Made by a program: the position numbers and the translations under genes. From Paulinella micropora (taxonomy: Eukaryota > Cercozoa > Imbricatea > Euglyphida > Paulinellidae): a stretch of 64,000 nt of DNA. Location: assembly GCA_019918135.1 (NCBI GenBank), contig WBZZ01000631.1, forward strand, positions 16,001 through 80,000, in the 5' to 3' direction. Below the pieces are notes generated by a model. It worked only from the letters and a program-made list of their open reading frames with translations, was not told the origin of the DNA and ran no database searches. The number at the start of each line of letters is the position of its first letter. Within the stretch, counting starts at the first letter, position 1. Positions 10,501-20,372 of this stretch are shown here, one piece after another.

Positions 10501-10636
10501 GTCTGTGTGTGTGTGTTTGCAGGCGCACGCCGGATTTCCGTGCGCCAGACAGTGCGCCGATTGCACTGACAATAGGCGATTGTTGTCAAAGGGGTTTTGC
10601 AAGAGACCAGCAAAAGATTTCGTCTGGCTTCATTAA
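7525..10636 (+). CDS. D5-like SF3 helicase (viral replicative helicase-primase type)
   Basis: Two exons, 7,525-10,401 and 10,523-10,636, give about 996 residues. The SF3 core has a Walker A loop GDGGTGKGT at residues 506-514, a Walker B-like MCMDLP strand about 40 residues later, and a motif C strand ending in GGN near residue 601. This is the arrangement of D5-like ATPases in nucleocytoplasmic large DNA viruses, which unwind DNA at the viral fork. I did not identify the AEP primase domain often found upstream; the N-terminal 400 residues are unassigned. A Cys-rich segment (about 770-810) may bind zinc. The spliced second exon adds a short Cys- and basic-rich tail. No frame break is seen. The ATG at 7,525 is chosen because a splice acceptor lies just before it. 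Confidence 0.85.
10402..10522 (+). other. Spliceosomal intron in the D5-like gene
   Basis: The donor is GAG|GTAAGT and the acceptor lies after a T/G-rich tract ending TTTGCAG|GCG. The intron is 121 bases and phase 0. The exon after it stays open for 37 codons to a TAA at 10,634-10,636. The unspliced reading also stays open for a while, so cDNA would be decisive, but the donor is a perfect consensus. The intron contains a short (TG)n tract. Confidence 0.75.
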
Positions 10637-11087
10637 ATCAGTTTTTTTCTTCGTGAACACAAATATTCCCTCCCCCTCCCCCCGGAGGGTGTGACACCCT
10701 TGAGTCGAAGAGACCAGCGGGGCACGCGGCCCCCCCCCCGCGCAGCCCCACGCGGGGGGGGGGATGTGCAGCCTTGCCTCCCCTTCCCCCGGTAGCCAAC
10801 CCCGTCATCGAAGCCCGGGTGGCCCTGCTGAAACAGCAGCGGCAGAGGCGGCGGCGGCAGCGGCAACAGCCGCGCTTGCCGTCCTGCTAAGTAATTTCAG
10901 TGAGAAACATTTTTTTTTGTGACCTGAGAAGAAATTTTTGCAAACAGATATTCGTTTAATTATGCTGATTAAAAAAAAGATCCCCAAAAAAACACTAACC
11001 TACAATGTGTGCCTTTTTGTCTGCTTTTCGGCAAAATGGCTGATCGTGTTTTTGGGCAAAAAATGGGACTGTGACGTCTTTTTTTGT
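10637..11087. other. Intergenic region between D5-like gene and fibre-like gene
   Basis: The region is rich in C and G runs (10,670-10,770) and then AT-rich. A short plus-strand frame from about 10,764 encodes an Ala-rich segment followed by a T-run, and the alternate frame encodes an Arg/Gln-rich tail. Neither has support as a gene. The two flanking genes converge here, so both 3' ends lie in it. Confidence 0.35.
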
Positions 11088-12292
11088 TCACTGTCCTTCC
11101 TGTTGTTTGAGAGAATGTGCGCCCGCCACCCAGCTCAGCGCGCCGTTGTTGAAGCTGACATACATTCCCTTTTCTCTGTTTTGTAGACATTTCACAAGCT
11201 TGAGGTTGTCTTCTTCGCTCCAGCACAGGACTACCCAGACCAGCTTGACACTACCATCTGGCAAAATTTCATACCTGTCCCTGTACAGCTGGCTGCTAGT
11301 GCTCCAGCCTGACATTTTTGCTTCGCTGGTGAGCTCACTGTATCGATTATAGTTTTCAGGCTTGGGCCTTTGACACAGACGGGACACCCAGGTGTTGCTA
11401 GGGCGGATGACCGCCGGTAGAACCAGGAGAGTGCTGCTCACCTCCATTGCACTTTTATTGGCAATCGTGATGCGCGAGACAGTCGTTTGCATGCCGGGGC
11501 CTCTCCCATAGAGCGTGCCTCGCAAATGGCACATTCCTCCGTTAGAGGGACGGAAGCACAGGACCGCGTCGCTACCGACACCTTCGGGGTACGCGCTCCG
11601 ATCCTGGGGGGGAACGATCCACTCTCTACCTCCTGAAAGTTCCCAGGACTCAAAGGCCGCGCTCTGGCTCGTCCAGCCAAAGCGTTCAAACATTTTCGCG
11701 TCCAGCACATAGACTTCAGGCAGTCGCTCCTGCAGGGCGCGCAGGCGCGCTACCTCCAGGCGCAGTTCGGCCAGCTCCTGTCCAAAACAGGCAAATTCTC
11801 GGTCTGCTTTTCATTGTTTCTTCGCATAAAATGTACCCTCGCCTCGCCCTCACATGTCTGCGGGCGCAGGGTCACGCGGAGACCAGACCAGACCAGGACG
11901 AACCCTTTGGCTGGCTCCTTGCAAGGCCGCAGCCGCAGTGTCTCGCCGTTGCCTAAGTCACAGCCGGTCGAGCGTTTTTTTCTGTACTTGGCTGCCTGCT
12001 GGACATTTAAAAAAAAGCAGATGTCAAGCACGAGACCCGAGCTCAGCGAAGCGACCGCGGCGCGCAACTCGTCTTCGTCCACGTCGCCCTCAGCTCGAAT
12101 GCTGCCCTGCCAATAGGCCTGCGCGCCGGGCTCGGCACTGGCGGTACGAGCGCCGCCATCTCGGGTCGTCGCTTCAACCTCTAGACAGCGGCCTGCCTCG
12201 CGCAGGCTTAGCTGCAAAAAGCCGTCTGCGCCATGCTCTGGCGCAGTCAGCGTCAGCGAGGCGGCACTGACAGTCTTGGCACTCGCTGCCAT
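11088..12292 (-). CDS. Unknown protein with central coiled coil, frame-broken
   Basis: Two minus-strand frames form one gene of about 400 residues starting at the ATG at 12,292. The first part (about 165 residues) is beta-like with alternating hydrophobic residues. The frame changes near 11,795, close to a short A/T run. Directly after it a clean heptad segment rich in Leu, Glu and Arg (about 25 residues) precedes a C-terminal region rich in Trp, Ser and Gly. The continuity of the coiled coil in the second frame with the end of the first supports a single gene. The order beta domain, coiled coil, globular C-terminus resembles trimeric fibre or spike proteins, but this is speculation. No family is recognised. 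Confidence 0.5.
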
Positions 12293-12858
12293 TGACAAAT
12301 GTTCGTACTGTGAGAGGCCACCGAGAGACAAGCTCTCTTTTCGCCGCCACCCCACACCCTCGTCAAAGTCTCACCCCCCTCCCTTTTTTTCCCCTCTCGT
12401 CTTTCCCCCTTTCTCCCCTCCCCTCCCCACACACTGTTAACCATTCCGGTGCGGGGGGGGGGGCCGGGGCTAGTTTCGCACCAAAAAAAAACAGCGACAC
12501 GTGAGAGTGGGGGGGGGGGGCCGGCAGTTTGCGGAAGTTAGAAGAGAGGCCGCGGCCAAATCGCTCTTTTCTTCTCTCCTTTCCGTCCGGGTGCGGAGCA
12601 GACAAAAAGTGCCCCCCCCCTCCTCCTCCCAGCCTTTTCGTGGTAGCAGACTTCCACTTTTCTAAGGCCCGGCCCCCCCCCTTCTGCCCCCCCCCCGCCG
12701 CCGGCCCCCCCCCCCTACGCAGACACCGTCCTGCCTGCACACCACCCCCCCCCGCCCACGGCCTGCCACACACACAAGCTATCTTTTGTTTTTCCCCCCT
12801 CCCCAAAAAACCGACAGGAGAGAGCAAAAACAATCGCTAGAATTCTCGGGCGTTTTCG
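12293..12858. other. Intergenic region with very long C/G runs
   Basis: This divergent intergenic stretch contains at least six runs of seven or more C or G, for example near 12,452-12,460, 12,510-12,519, 12,690-12,699 and 12,746-12,753. The runs make the local open frames Pro-, Gly- or Arg-rich shadows. No gene is supported. Confidence 0.5.
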
Positions 12859-13044
12859 ATGTACGCGGTGCTGCAGGCGGCCCTGCGGGACAAGGACATC
12901 CAGCTGGCGCTAAATCACGAGGAGCACGCGCGCCTGGCGCGCGAGCTGAACGAGCGGCCCGCGCCGTTGCTGGTAGTCATCGCCGGCGAATCGGGGGTCG
13001 GCAAGAGCAAGCTGCTGTCACAGCTGCTGGATGAATGTTGCTAG
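12859..13044 (+). CDS. Small P-loop protein or first exon of one
   Basis: Opens with an ATG at 12,859 and reads 61 residues. It contains a hydrophobic strand followed by the Walker A motif GESGVGKSK near residues 46-54, preceded by a helix rich in Arg, Leu and Glu. The frame stops shortly after the motif, which is too soon for any P-loop NTPase fold. A weak GTTGCT donor near 13,034 and a pyrimidine-rich acceptor ending CTCAG near 13,216 could join it to a 33-codon frame ending near 13,324, but this is uncertain. It is either an incomplete exon, a truncated gene, or a chance frame. Confidence 0.4.
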   Translation: MYAVLQAALRDKDIQLALNHEEHARLARELNERPAPLLVVIAGESGVGKSKLLSQLLDECC

Positions 13045-13299
13045 GCTTGAGCGGCGGTCCCGTGACGGATCTTGCCCGGCTACATTTTTTTTCCTCCCCG
13101 TCTGCCACCCCACGGTTAGCAGAAACTGCAGTCCCACCCCCTTCCCTGCCATGTATGACGAGGAACCCGAGGGAGTGGGGGGAGAAGGTGTATGTCACCC
13201 CCGTACACCTTCTCCCTCAGCTTGTCTGCGACTTTGTACTCATTTCCGGTGCCACCACGTACTTGCCAAGTACATAGCAGAAAAGAACTGCGTGTGGGG

Positions 13300-14901
13300 A
13301 TGCAGGAACGTTGGGCTAACCTAGCGGAAAAGATGCAGACGAGAGCAAGGACTGCACGCCTTCAGCCGGAGGGCGATAGCTCTAACAGTGACACGGACGG
13401 CCCCTCTGACACTGATGAGTCGGTCCCCGGGGAAACTTCCAAATTGGTCGCATCTAACGCAGAAGGGCCACCAGTTCCCAGGGAAACAGCCGTGTGTGGA
13501 CCCATCGCATCAGCTAAACGAACCAACCGGGCCATTGCTGAAAATCCCATCATCTTGGGCATGAGTGAGCACGAGCTCAAAAACCTGGTCCAGCGCCAAC
13601 AGGATGGTTATTTTGCTGTCTCGGATGCAATTGCAGCCTTTAAACATTGTTCTATGAAGCGCGCAAGGAAGGATTACGACAAACTGAAAGAACCCCTGAA
13701 TAAGCCCCCTTTTGGGGGCTCAATCAAAAAGATTTCGTTTCCGCGGTCCAACGGCAAAAAAGGTACTCCGGTTGCTTGCCTCCCTTACGACAAGCTACTC
13801 CTGCTGTTTGGCTTGGTGCCTGGACCGCAAGCTAAGAAGATCCAAAGAGAACAAGCGAACATCGCAACCAGAGCTTGTGCAGGTGACACCGAGCTAGAGG
13901 CCGCGCTCCCGATCCGGCGCGCGGCGCTGTCGGAGAGTACGCGGCGCGACCTGCTGGCGGGTGTCGATGCGGGGGGCAGCGAGGGGCAGGCGACTGTGGT
14001 GGCGCAGCAGGCTGGCCTGGTGCTCCAGCAAGAAGAACACGGCGCTACGGTAGCAGCGTCGCCGGCTGCCGCACCATCATCGGACGAGGCGGAGGAGCAG
14101 CAGCAACCTCTGTGGAAGCGCCGTCGTCTGGAAATCGCAGCCATGCAGGCCGAGCGTGAATACCTGGAAATAAAACGACAGCTGCTGGCGGCGCGCCGTG
14201 AAGTCTGCCAAGAGGAGGTGCAGACAATCCAGGCAGAAGTGGAGCGAATCGCTGCTAACCACAAGGGCGTGTTCAATGTGTTCCAGAGCGTGCTGCTAGC
14301 CTACAGACACGGTTTGCAGGAAGCGGGCGTGGCATTTAACGACCGCGATAAGAGTTTCTGGGAAGACCAAACGCGTAACAACGGCATTCGTACCATGAAT
14401 CTTCTTCATGCTGTTGGTGAAACAGCTCCCTTTGAGCAGATCCTGCCGCGCGTCCGCGCTCTGGCGCTGCCCGCCCCGGAGCCCGCGGGCGAGCCCTCTG
14501 CCGCGGATGAAACCGCGGATGAAAACGGGGAAGGCGAGGCACGGTCGGTGACCGGGGAAGGTGAGGCACTGTCGGTGGCCTCGGTTGCGGCGGGCGGGGG
14601 TATGCCGCGGGCCGCGCCACCGGCCGTGCCACCGGCCGTCGAGCCCAGCGTTGAGATTTCTCTCACCGATATCGTGCTCCAGTTGGCCAATTCACCCAAG
14701 CCCCGCGGTGCCGACCTAATCAAGCTGCTGATTCGCGCCGGCAAACTGGCAGCAGCTGCCTACCGCGCGCAGTACGGAGGACGTGACCCTCCCAAAGTAC
14801 AGCGCTTGGTAGGTGGAGCCATGCGCTTCGTAAACATCTATTATGCCCGGGACCGCGACCTGCTCACGGCTGCGTCCCGCCAGGCGCTGGGGCAGAACTG
14901 A
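13300..14901 (+). CDS. BRO-N/KilA-N-like protein, family member 1
   Basis: Encodes about 533 residues from the ATG at 13,300; an in-frame ATG at 13,192 lies in a pyrimidine-rich leader and is less likely. After an acidic Ser-rich N-terminus, residues about 80-190 carry a domain shared with the genes at 32.2 and 37.8 kb: NPIILGMS, then YFAVSDAI, KRARKDY, and CLPYDKLLLLFGLVPG. The YFAV-DA block followed by a CL-x-Y-x2-LL helix resembles BRO-N/KilA-N DNA-binding domains of large DNA viruses. A second shared block (ATRACAGD and the Arg-Arg-Ala helix) follows, then a coiled-coil region and a C-terminal module (LIRAGKLAAAAYRAQY, LVGGAMRFVNIYYARDRD) also found alone at 34.0 kb. AATAAA at 15,034-15,039 may end the transcript. 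DNA binding is inferred. Confidence 0.65.
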   Translation: MQERWANLAEKMQTRARTARLQPEGDSSNSDTDGPSDTDESVPGETSKLVASNAEGPPVPRETAVCGPIASAKRTNRAIAENPIILGMSEHELKNLVQRQQDGYFAVSDAIAAFKHCSMKRARKDYDKLKEPLNKPPFGGSIKKISFPRSNGKKGTPVACLPYDKLLLLFGLVPGPQAKKIQREQANIATRACAGDTELEAALPIRRAALSESTRRDLLAGVDAGGSEGQATVVAQQAGLVLQQEEHGATVAASPAAAPSSDEAEEQQQPLWKRRRLEIAAMQAEREYLEIKRQLLAARREVCQEEVQTIQAEVERIAANHKGVFNVFQSVLLAYRHGLQEAGVAFNDRDKSFWEDQTRNNGIRTMNLLHAVGETAPFEQILPRVRALALPAPEPAGEPSAADETADENGEGEARSVTGEGEALSVASVAAGGGMPRAAPPAVPPAVEPSVEISLTDIVLQLANSPKPRGADLIKLLIRAGKLAAAAYRAQYGGRDPPKVQRLVGGAMRFVNIYYARDRDLLTAASRQALGQN

Positions 14902-15159
14902 CGGACGGGCTGTTGGCCTGCAACTAGCCCCACCTTGTCATTAAATACAGACATACCGCACGGCCGGGCCAAGTACTACAGACGACCGACTAGCTCCGCT
15001 GCCGGGATTGTCCCCCTTCTTCCCCTTGGCTGTAATAAAGCCGTCCTTTTTAATAATTAAATAAAAAAGAAAACAGAGACACACAAGTTAGTAGTAGCCG
15101 CGTTTTTTTTCTTTTCATCTTGTTCCTTCTACTCTTTTGTGCTCAAAGTTTTGGTAGCA

Positions 15160-15951
15160 CTAGTGCTTGTTCGGGGGGCACTTACAAGGACGGGCCGGCC
15201 CGGGAGCCGACGGCCTCCGCCAATGGGGCCAGCTGAGGAAGGTATCGAAGGGCGTCACCTGTAGGTACCGCAGCTGCCTGACTACAGCACCCGCCAGACG
15301 AGCCGCGGTGCGGTCGAACGACACACAAAAAGTTTGCTTGTGTGACCAGTCAGCGCCTGGCAGTTCAGCGACATTTCTGGTTGAGCCCTCCCAATGAAAT
15401 GCTGGCTCGGCGTTGGGATTTTTAGCTCTGCAACAAACGCAGTAGCCTCGGATGCTAACGTGCTTGAGAACCCCATCCCCACCTTTGTCCTCGACCGCTT
15501 TGTGCGTGTTAATCCATTCGTCGGGAAACCCGAGAGGTATCCAGCACTCGCGGCAAAAGGCCACCTGGCTGAGCGCCGGGGTTTTCTCGGCCCGGAAAGC
15601 ATTGTAGGAACTCTTGTGCTCTGTTTCGTACAAGGCGTTCTGCGCAGTCACCGCGTACTTGGTACATTCCAGCACGTAGTAGCACGCCAGGGACTGTAGT
15701 AAGGCGTGCGGGCAGCCCGTTCTGAAATACGACAAGATCACGCTGAAGGCGTCCGGGTCCAGGTCCAAAAAAAGCGCCTCGCGACTGTGTCGCACGACCG
15801 GCGCCAAGACCTCTCGGAAGAAGCCACTGCGGGCCCGCAGGGTTTCGGCCCTGGTCTTGAAGAGAGTACCCCCGACGTCAAGCATGATGATGTTGTCGAG
15901 CTCGGGCCCCTGCGGCGGGCTGCACGGCTGGAGTGGCACTTCGTCGTCCAT
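15160..15951 (-). CDS. KCTD-like BTB/POZ (T1) domain protein
   Basis: Encodes 263 residues. Residues about 20-110 fit the potassium-channel-tetramerisation type BTB fold: a LDVGGTLF strand, a TRAETL turn, SGFFREVL, then FLDLDPDAFSVILSYFRTG, which are the characteristic KCTD landmarks. The C-terminal half has several Cys pairs (CREC, CVCC, CKC) that could bind zinc. No transmembrane segment is present, so it is not a channel. KCTD proteins commonly act as substrate adaptors for cullin-3 ubiquitin ligases. With four F-box or LRR candidates nearby, a role in redirecting host ubiquitin ligases is a reasonable inference. Confidence 0.88.
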   Translation of the reverse strand: MDDEVPLQPCSPPQGPELDNIIMLDVGGTLFKTRAETLRARSGFFREVLAPVVRHSREALFLDLDPDAFSVILSYFRTGCPHALLQSLACYYVLECTKYAVTAQNALYETEHKSSYNAFRAEKTPALSQVAFCRECWIPLGFPDEWINTHKAVEDKGGDGVLKHVSIRGYCVCCRAKNPNAEPAFHWEGSTRNVAELPGADWSHKQTFCVSFDRTAARLAGAVVRQLRYLQVTPFDTFLSWPHWRRPSAPGPARPCKCPPNKH

Positions 15952-16299
15952 GCTCGCTCGCTTAAAAAAAGTTCAGCCTTTGGGAAGATTTACCAACTTC
16001 AGTCGATGCCTTCTTTTCTCTCCTTTTTTTTCGTCCGGGCTAAGGGGCGGGGAAATTCGTCCCCCACCTACATTTTTCCCCTTCCAAGAGCGTGCGCGGT
16101 CTTAATCTTTGGACACACCTGTATAAGAAAGGGAACCGACCATGACTTCTTCTTCTGAGCACCCCGTACAGTTTTTTTGGTGTTTTAATTTTTTTTACAC
16201 AGCCAAGCTCCCCGGTGCCTCCACTCTTTCCGGAAACATCTGTGTGCGCCACCTCCCGGCAGCGGTGTTCCTTTCTTTTTGCATGACGCCTCTTCAGTA

Positions 16300-17385
16300 T
16301 TAAACATCGAAAGATGCTTGTTCGACTGTCTTGGAATTTGCGCCAGCTTGCGCGGCTAAATTTTTCTTTCTTTTCTCCAACCTTCGTTTTTCGCGGCCCT
16401 CGCGCGCTTGGAAAGCTTTGCTCTGTTTTTGACCAATTTCTGAATTTGGGTCTATCTTTGACTTGAATTGGTAGGATGCTGCACTTTTAGGAGCTTCGAG
16501 GCGAGGCGGCGGGAATTGCGTGTAGGTTGATCCCAGGCTCCGCAGCACCAAAGCCCCGCCGCAGGTTAGGACCGTCCTGAGTTGAGATTTCGGCTCGGCT
16601 GCTGTTTCCAGCTTCATCTTGAGCCAGACGGGCTCCGTAAAGCGCCAGGCCTTTGTCACGGATTCGCCTTGCTCCGGTAAGTTGCTGTCGTGTAACAACG
16701 GATAAAACCAGGCATCAGTACAATAGACGCGGACGTCTATTAGGTTTGTGCGGAGCGCTCTCTTATTTCCAAGGAGAGGTTGGACGTACCCATCCACACA
16801 TTTGAGCACTGCGTAAATGTTGCGCTGACGCTCAACTACGGCATACGCGGTCGTGGTCCAGCTATCCGCGCCATTTTCTTGAAAGTCGAGAGGGGTTGTT
16901 ATTGACGAGAAGGCCAGCAACCTGGCGAACTCGCTTTCTGCAACAACAGCCAGGTCGCGGACCAAGACGTTCGCGACCTGCTCCTGCCCTGGTACTGCTA
17001 GCCACGCCACAGACGGATCTTTTTCGAACCTTCGTAGGCGGGGTAGCTCAGCAGCCACTTGGTGGACCCATTCATCAATAAGCCTCGTGTGTGTCCCTGT
17101 CTGGATCTTCCATTTGTCTTGTAAAGTTGGATCGGAATAGAGGCCGTCGTTCTTTTGGAAAACCAGTTGCGGTTTATTTCTTTGTGTAGCCTCTTGGTTG
17201 AGCAATATTCGCAGAGCCTTGAGTCCCTCAGCGCCAAGGCCATTTAGGTTGATATACACATATGACCCCGAATCTGGCGTAAACTTTTCGAGCTTTGCCG
17301 TAGACTTGGTTTTCGCGTTGGCACGCTGGCCTTTCAAAGGCGGCTTCCCCGGAGGAGGCTGTGGAGCCCAGCCATTTGCAGGCAT
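16300..17385 (-). CDS. Unknown 361-residue protein
   Basis: Full-length frame from an ATG at 17,385. The N-terminus is basic and proline-rich. The middle (about 45-300) has a mixed alpha/beta pattern with several Trp and Tyr, and the last 50 residues are strongly Lys/Arg/Glu-rich with an Arg-Arg-Leu-Glu-Lys-Arg helix that could be nuclear-targeting. No signal peptide, membrane segment or catalytic motif is seen. It follows the BTB gene in the same direction. I do not recognise the family. Confidence 0.7.
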   Translation of the reverse strand: MPANGWAPQPPPGKPPLKGQRANAKTKSTAKLEKFTPDSGSYVYINLNGLGAEGLKALRILLNQEATQRNKPQLVFQKNDGLYSDPTLQDKWKIQTGTHTRLIDEWVHQVAAELPRLRRFEKDPSVAWLAVPGQEQVANVLVRDLAVVAESEFARLLAFSSITTPLDFQENGADSWTTTAYAVVERQRNIYAVLKCVDGYVQPLLGNKRALRTNLIDVRVYCTDAWFYPLLHDSNLPEQGESVTKAWRFTEPVWLKMKLETAAEPKSQLRTVLTCGGALVLRSLGSTYTQFPPPRLEAPKSAASYQFKSKIDPNSEIGQKQSKAFQAREGREKRRLEKRKKNLAAQAGANSKTVEQASFDV

Positions 17386-17649
17386 GTTGGTTTTTAATAA
17401 CTTAGGCTCATACTACAGTTTCTGAAAGGAGGAGGGAAAAGGAAGAGCCTTTTTTCGCTCTTTTTTTTCAGGAGTGCACCGGGCCCGAGGGGGGGGGAGG
17501 CTGTTTATGTTTAATTCTTTTTTGGTTTGTGTGTTGGCAAAAAAGGGGGGGGGAGTGGCCGCGCAAAAAAAGAAAGGAGAGGCTGGGGACAGGGAGAGGG
17601 AGAGAAGGGTCCCACAGTCGCCCATAGTCTTTTGTTTTAGATGTGTCAG

Positions 17650-18519
17650 TCAACAAAACCATTGCACGACCGGCCTCTGGCGTTTGAGGCGCTCACTGGC
17701 TACTACCGTGATCATGGCGCGGCCGCGCACAACTAGGCTGCGGAGCGAGGGCAGACCTGCTGCTACTAGGCGCTCGATGGCGTTTTCGTCCATCAGGCGA
17801 TCGTAGGCACAAAAGTGCAGCCGCTGCAGCTTCGGCAGCGAAGCTAAATGGTCCAGGCCCGCGCCGGTGATCCGGTGAGTATAGTCGAGGCTCAGCCATT
17901 CTAGCCTGTCGAGCCGGCGCAACGTGGCGAGCCCCGTGTCGGTGATTGGGCCGCAGTTGGACAGGTCGAGCCGCCGGAGCGACAGCGCCCCCAAAGCCCG
18001 CAGCCCGGTGTCCGCGATCCTCCGGCAGCCGCTGAGGTGCAAACCCTGCACGCAACTGTCGGCCACGGCCGCCAGCCCTGCATTGGTGAGCCCGCCGCAG
18101 TTCCGCAGGGTCAGTTCGCGCACATAAACGCCGGCCGACAGCAGCTCGGACACCCTGGAGTCCTCGTCGTCCTCGTCGTCCCCCGCGCCATAGTAGGTCA
18201 AGCGACTGACGCGCAGCCCAGCGGTCAGCGGTCGTGCCGCTGCCAAACACCTGGCGGTGACCTGGACGCTACGCACTACAACCGCTGCTTCCAGGCACAC
18301 GGCGCGGAACACGCCTAGCAGTTGCCGGTGCAGCCTGTCGTTCAGCAGGAAATCGGGCTGCTCGAAGCCCGCCCAGAAGATCGCACGCTTCCGCACCAGC
18401 GCCGAGAGCTGCCGGCACGTCAGGGCCAGGGCCAACAGCCCGCGGGGATACAAAAAGATTCTCACCAGGGGCCACAAGCTATCGGGCAACGCCAGCAGCG
18501 GCGCTTGTACTTTCTCCAT
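17650..18519 (-). CDS. F-box-like protein with AMN1-type leucine-rich repeats
   Basis: Encodes 289 residues from the ATG at 18,519. The N-terminal 50 residues (LPDSLWPLVRIFLYPRGLL, then LTCRQLSALV and a Trp) have the layout of an F-box. Residues about 130-280 are cysteine-containing LRRs with the pattern L-x-L-x-x-C-x-x-(I/L)-(T/A)-x-x-G-L, at least five units, as in FBXL/AMN1 proteins. F-box proteins bind SKP1 and recruit targets to SCF ubiquitin ligases. There is no frame break. Related genes are at 27.9-29.3 and 42.6-44.2 kb. Confidence 0.85.
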   Translation of the reverse strand: MEKVQAPLLALPDSLWPLVRIFLYPRGLLALALTCRQLSALVRKRAIFWAGFEQPDFLLNDRLHRQLLGVFRAVCLEAAVVVRSVQVTARCLAAARPLTAGLRVSRLTYYGAGDDEDDEDSRVSELLSAGVYVRELTLRNCGGLTNAGLAAVADSCVQGLHLSGCRRIADTGLRALGALSLRRLDLSNCGPITDTGLATLRRLDRLEWLSLDYTHRITGAGLDHLASLPKLQRLHFCAYDRLMDENAIERLVAAGLPSLRSLVVRGRAMITVVASERLKRQRPVVQWFC

Positions 18520-19066
18520 GCTGGCTGGCACCCAACCAATCAGTGAGCCCGCGGAATTTTTGGCAGCCCAAACTTAGGGTTTATTCTTCTGCTAGCGGGG
18601 TAGGGGAGGGGGGGGGGGGAGGGAGGCTGACCTCCGCGGCCCCCCCCCCTACGCGGGCACTCTCTTGGGCCTTGCCTCCGCCCCCCCCCCCCCTCTTTTC
18701 CGTCATCGGTTAGCAGACACTGCAGGCCCGCTCTACTCCTCCCCCCCCCCAAACACCGAGTTCTCCTTAAAACTTGGGGCCGCATGAACCGGCGGCCGCC
18801 AACCGAATGGACCGAGGCCGACCGGTACGTAGGGCGCGAGTGTTTTTTTTTTATTCAAAACCAAACAGAATCAGCCTACGTGTCCCTGCACGGATTTCTC
18901 CCCGAGGGGCTGGTGCAGATATCCCTGCGGGCGCGCCTGGCTCCCAAGCACCATGAGAGCGAGCTCTAGCCCACGTAGCTGGCCTAAACACAAAACAGGG
19001 CACACAGACAGTGAGGCACGTAGCAGCAGCCCCAGCACGGCGGCGTGCCCACTAAAACCCCCCAGG
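18520..19066. other. Intergenic region with C runs and a small possible frame
   Basis: Runs of eight or more C or G occur near 18,609-18,620, 18,641-18,650, 18,679-18,692 and 18,740-18,750. A GGTTAGCAGACACTGCAG block near 18,706 is nearly repeated at 13,116 (GGTTAGCAGAAACTGCAG), each in a pyrimidine-rich intergenic context. A 61-codon plus-strand frame at 18,784-18,969 lacks any known domain and may be chance. Confidence 0.35.
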
Positions 19067-20372
19067 CTAGACCTGGCATTTCGGGGGCACTTGCTGCTGC
19101 GTCAGGCCGGACTGGTCGCCGAAGCCGGTGCACGTACTTACTTGCGGCAGGCCCCAGCCGCTCAGGTCCGCCTTGTACGCCGTGGCCCCTAAGAACATGT
19201 TGTTGACGAAACGGGCCGCCGCCAAATTCCAGCTAGCCACCGAGCGGTTGAAGGAACTAGCCCCCTGGAACATGCCCGTGAAGTACACCACGCCGCTCAC
19301 GTCCCAGCCGCTAATGTCACCATTAAAACTTGTGTGGTCTAGGAACATGTACTGCAGGTCATAGATGTGCGACGTATCCCACGAACCAATGTCGGGCCGG
19401 ACGTTGGGCGAGTTAGCGAACATGTGCCGCAAATAGTACGCGGACGTCACGTCCACGTAGCCCAGGTCGTACGTGAGCGCCGGCAGGTCCTTGAAGGCAT
19501 ACTCAAAGTTGGTAATGCCCGCACAACAAGCCAGCTCGGCCCAGGGTGGCAAGTACCGGAGGTTGACGGCGCCGGTAAAGAAATAGCCAAACGTCTGGTG
19601 CAGCTGCAGTTGGCCCCAAGAGGTGATGTTGAGAATAGCCGCCTTCTGGGCCACCGTCAGAAAACTCAAGGACCAGCCCGGCATCACGCCCCAGACCTGC
19701 ACAGTGTAATTCCCTGCCTGGGCGTACGTGTGCAGGACCGGGGCGCTCTGCGAGCCGACGGTGGGCGCTTCGAGGCCGCCGCCGTCACCCCAGTCGACCG
19801 TGATGGTAGGGTCCGGTACGCCGCTGCCACTCCCGTCGATCTGCGCCGGCCGGCGGCGCGGCACCAGGAGATCTGCGGCCCAAAAAAAAAACAGGCATGG
19901 AAGCAAAAATAGCAATAAATAGGGAGTGAGCGGGAGAGGGGGGGGGGGAGGTTTGCTGGTTTCTTGCGGGGTTCCTTTCCCTGTCTCTGATTTCTCTTGC
20001 TGGCTGCTTTGCCTTGCTTGGACCTTCTTGTTCTTGGCTTGATTCTTCGCCCTGGAATTGACGCCTGCGATTCGGGAGGTTGTGTTCAACGGGCAGCATA
20101 AATTCGCTGCCAGCGGATACTTGGATGGCCATGACGAACGGCTGTGGTGTAGGCGTAGGAGAGGGACTTGTCGTGAGAGAGGGACTTGTCGTAGGAGAGG
20201 GACTTGTCGTAGGAGAGGGACTTGTCGTGAGAGAGGGACTTGTCGTAAGAGAGGGGCTGATCATGGGCGGCGAGGTCTCATATGCACAGTAGGCATTAGC
20301 CAACGACCAGCAGGCGAGCCACACAACCAGCGGGGCCCGGCAGCGCGTAGCTGGGAAAGGTAAAGCTAGCAT
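19067..20372 (-). CDS. Secreted PKD plus BspA-repeat (DUF285) protein, short copy
   Basis: Two exons, 20,372-20,024 and 19,872-19,067, give 384 residues. The N-terminus is a signal peptide (hydrophobic core VVWLACWSLANA). Next come short Ser/Thr/Pro repeats of the SPSLTT type. After the intron a PKD-like region carries a WGDG motif and an HTYAQAGNYTVQVWG strand. The C-terminal half has DUF285/BspA-type repeats with the signature MF-x2-(A/H)-x2-(F/Y)-(N/K)-x2-(I/V/L)-S-x-W. The repeats are typical of surface proteins. Removing the 151-base intron is required to join the frames, and it does so exactly. It is a divergent paralogue of the gene at 21.0-24.4 kb. Confidence 0.8.
19873..20023 (-). 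other. Phase-1 intron in the short BspA-type gene
   Basis: Donor G|GTCCAA and a long T-run acceptor ending CCGCAG|AT. The length is 151 bases, not a multiple of three. The two exons lie in different frames and match the paralogue on both sides, which gives strong internal support. The paralogue has a phase-1 intron at the homologous position (23,539-23,619). Confidence 0.8.

Noticed and set aside
18784-18969. 61-codon plus-strand frame
   Set aside because: Too short and domain-free for a confident call, and it crosses a T run; noted only within the intergenic entry.
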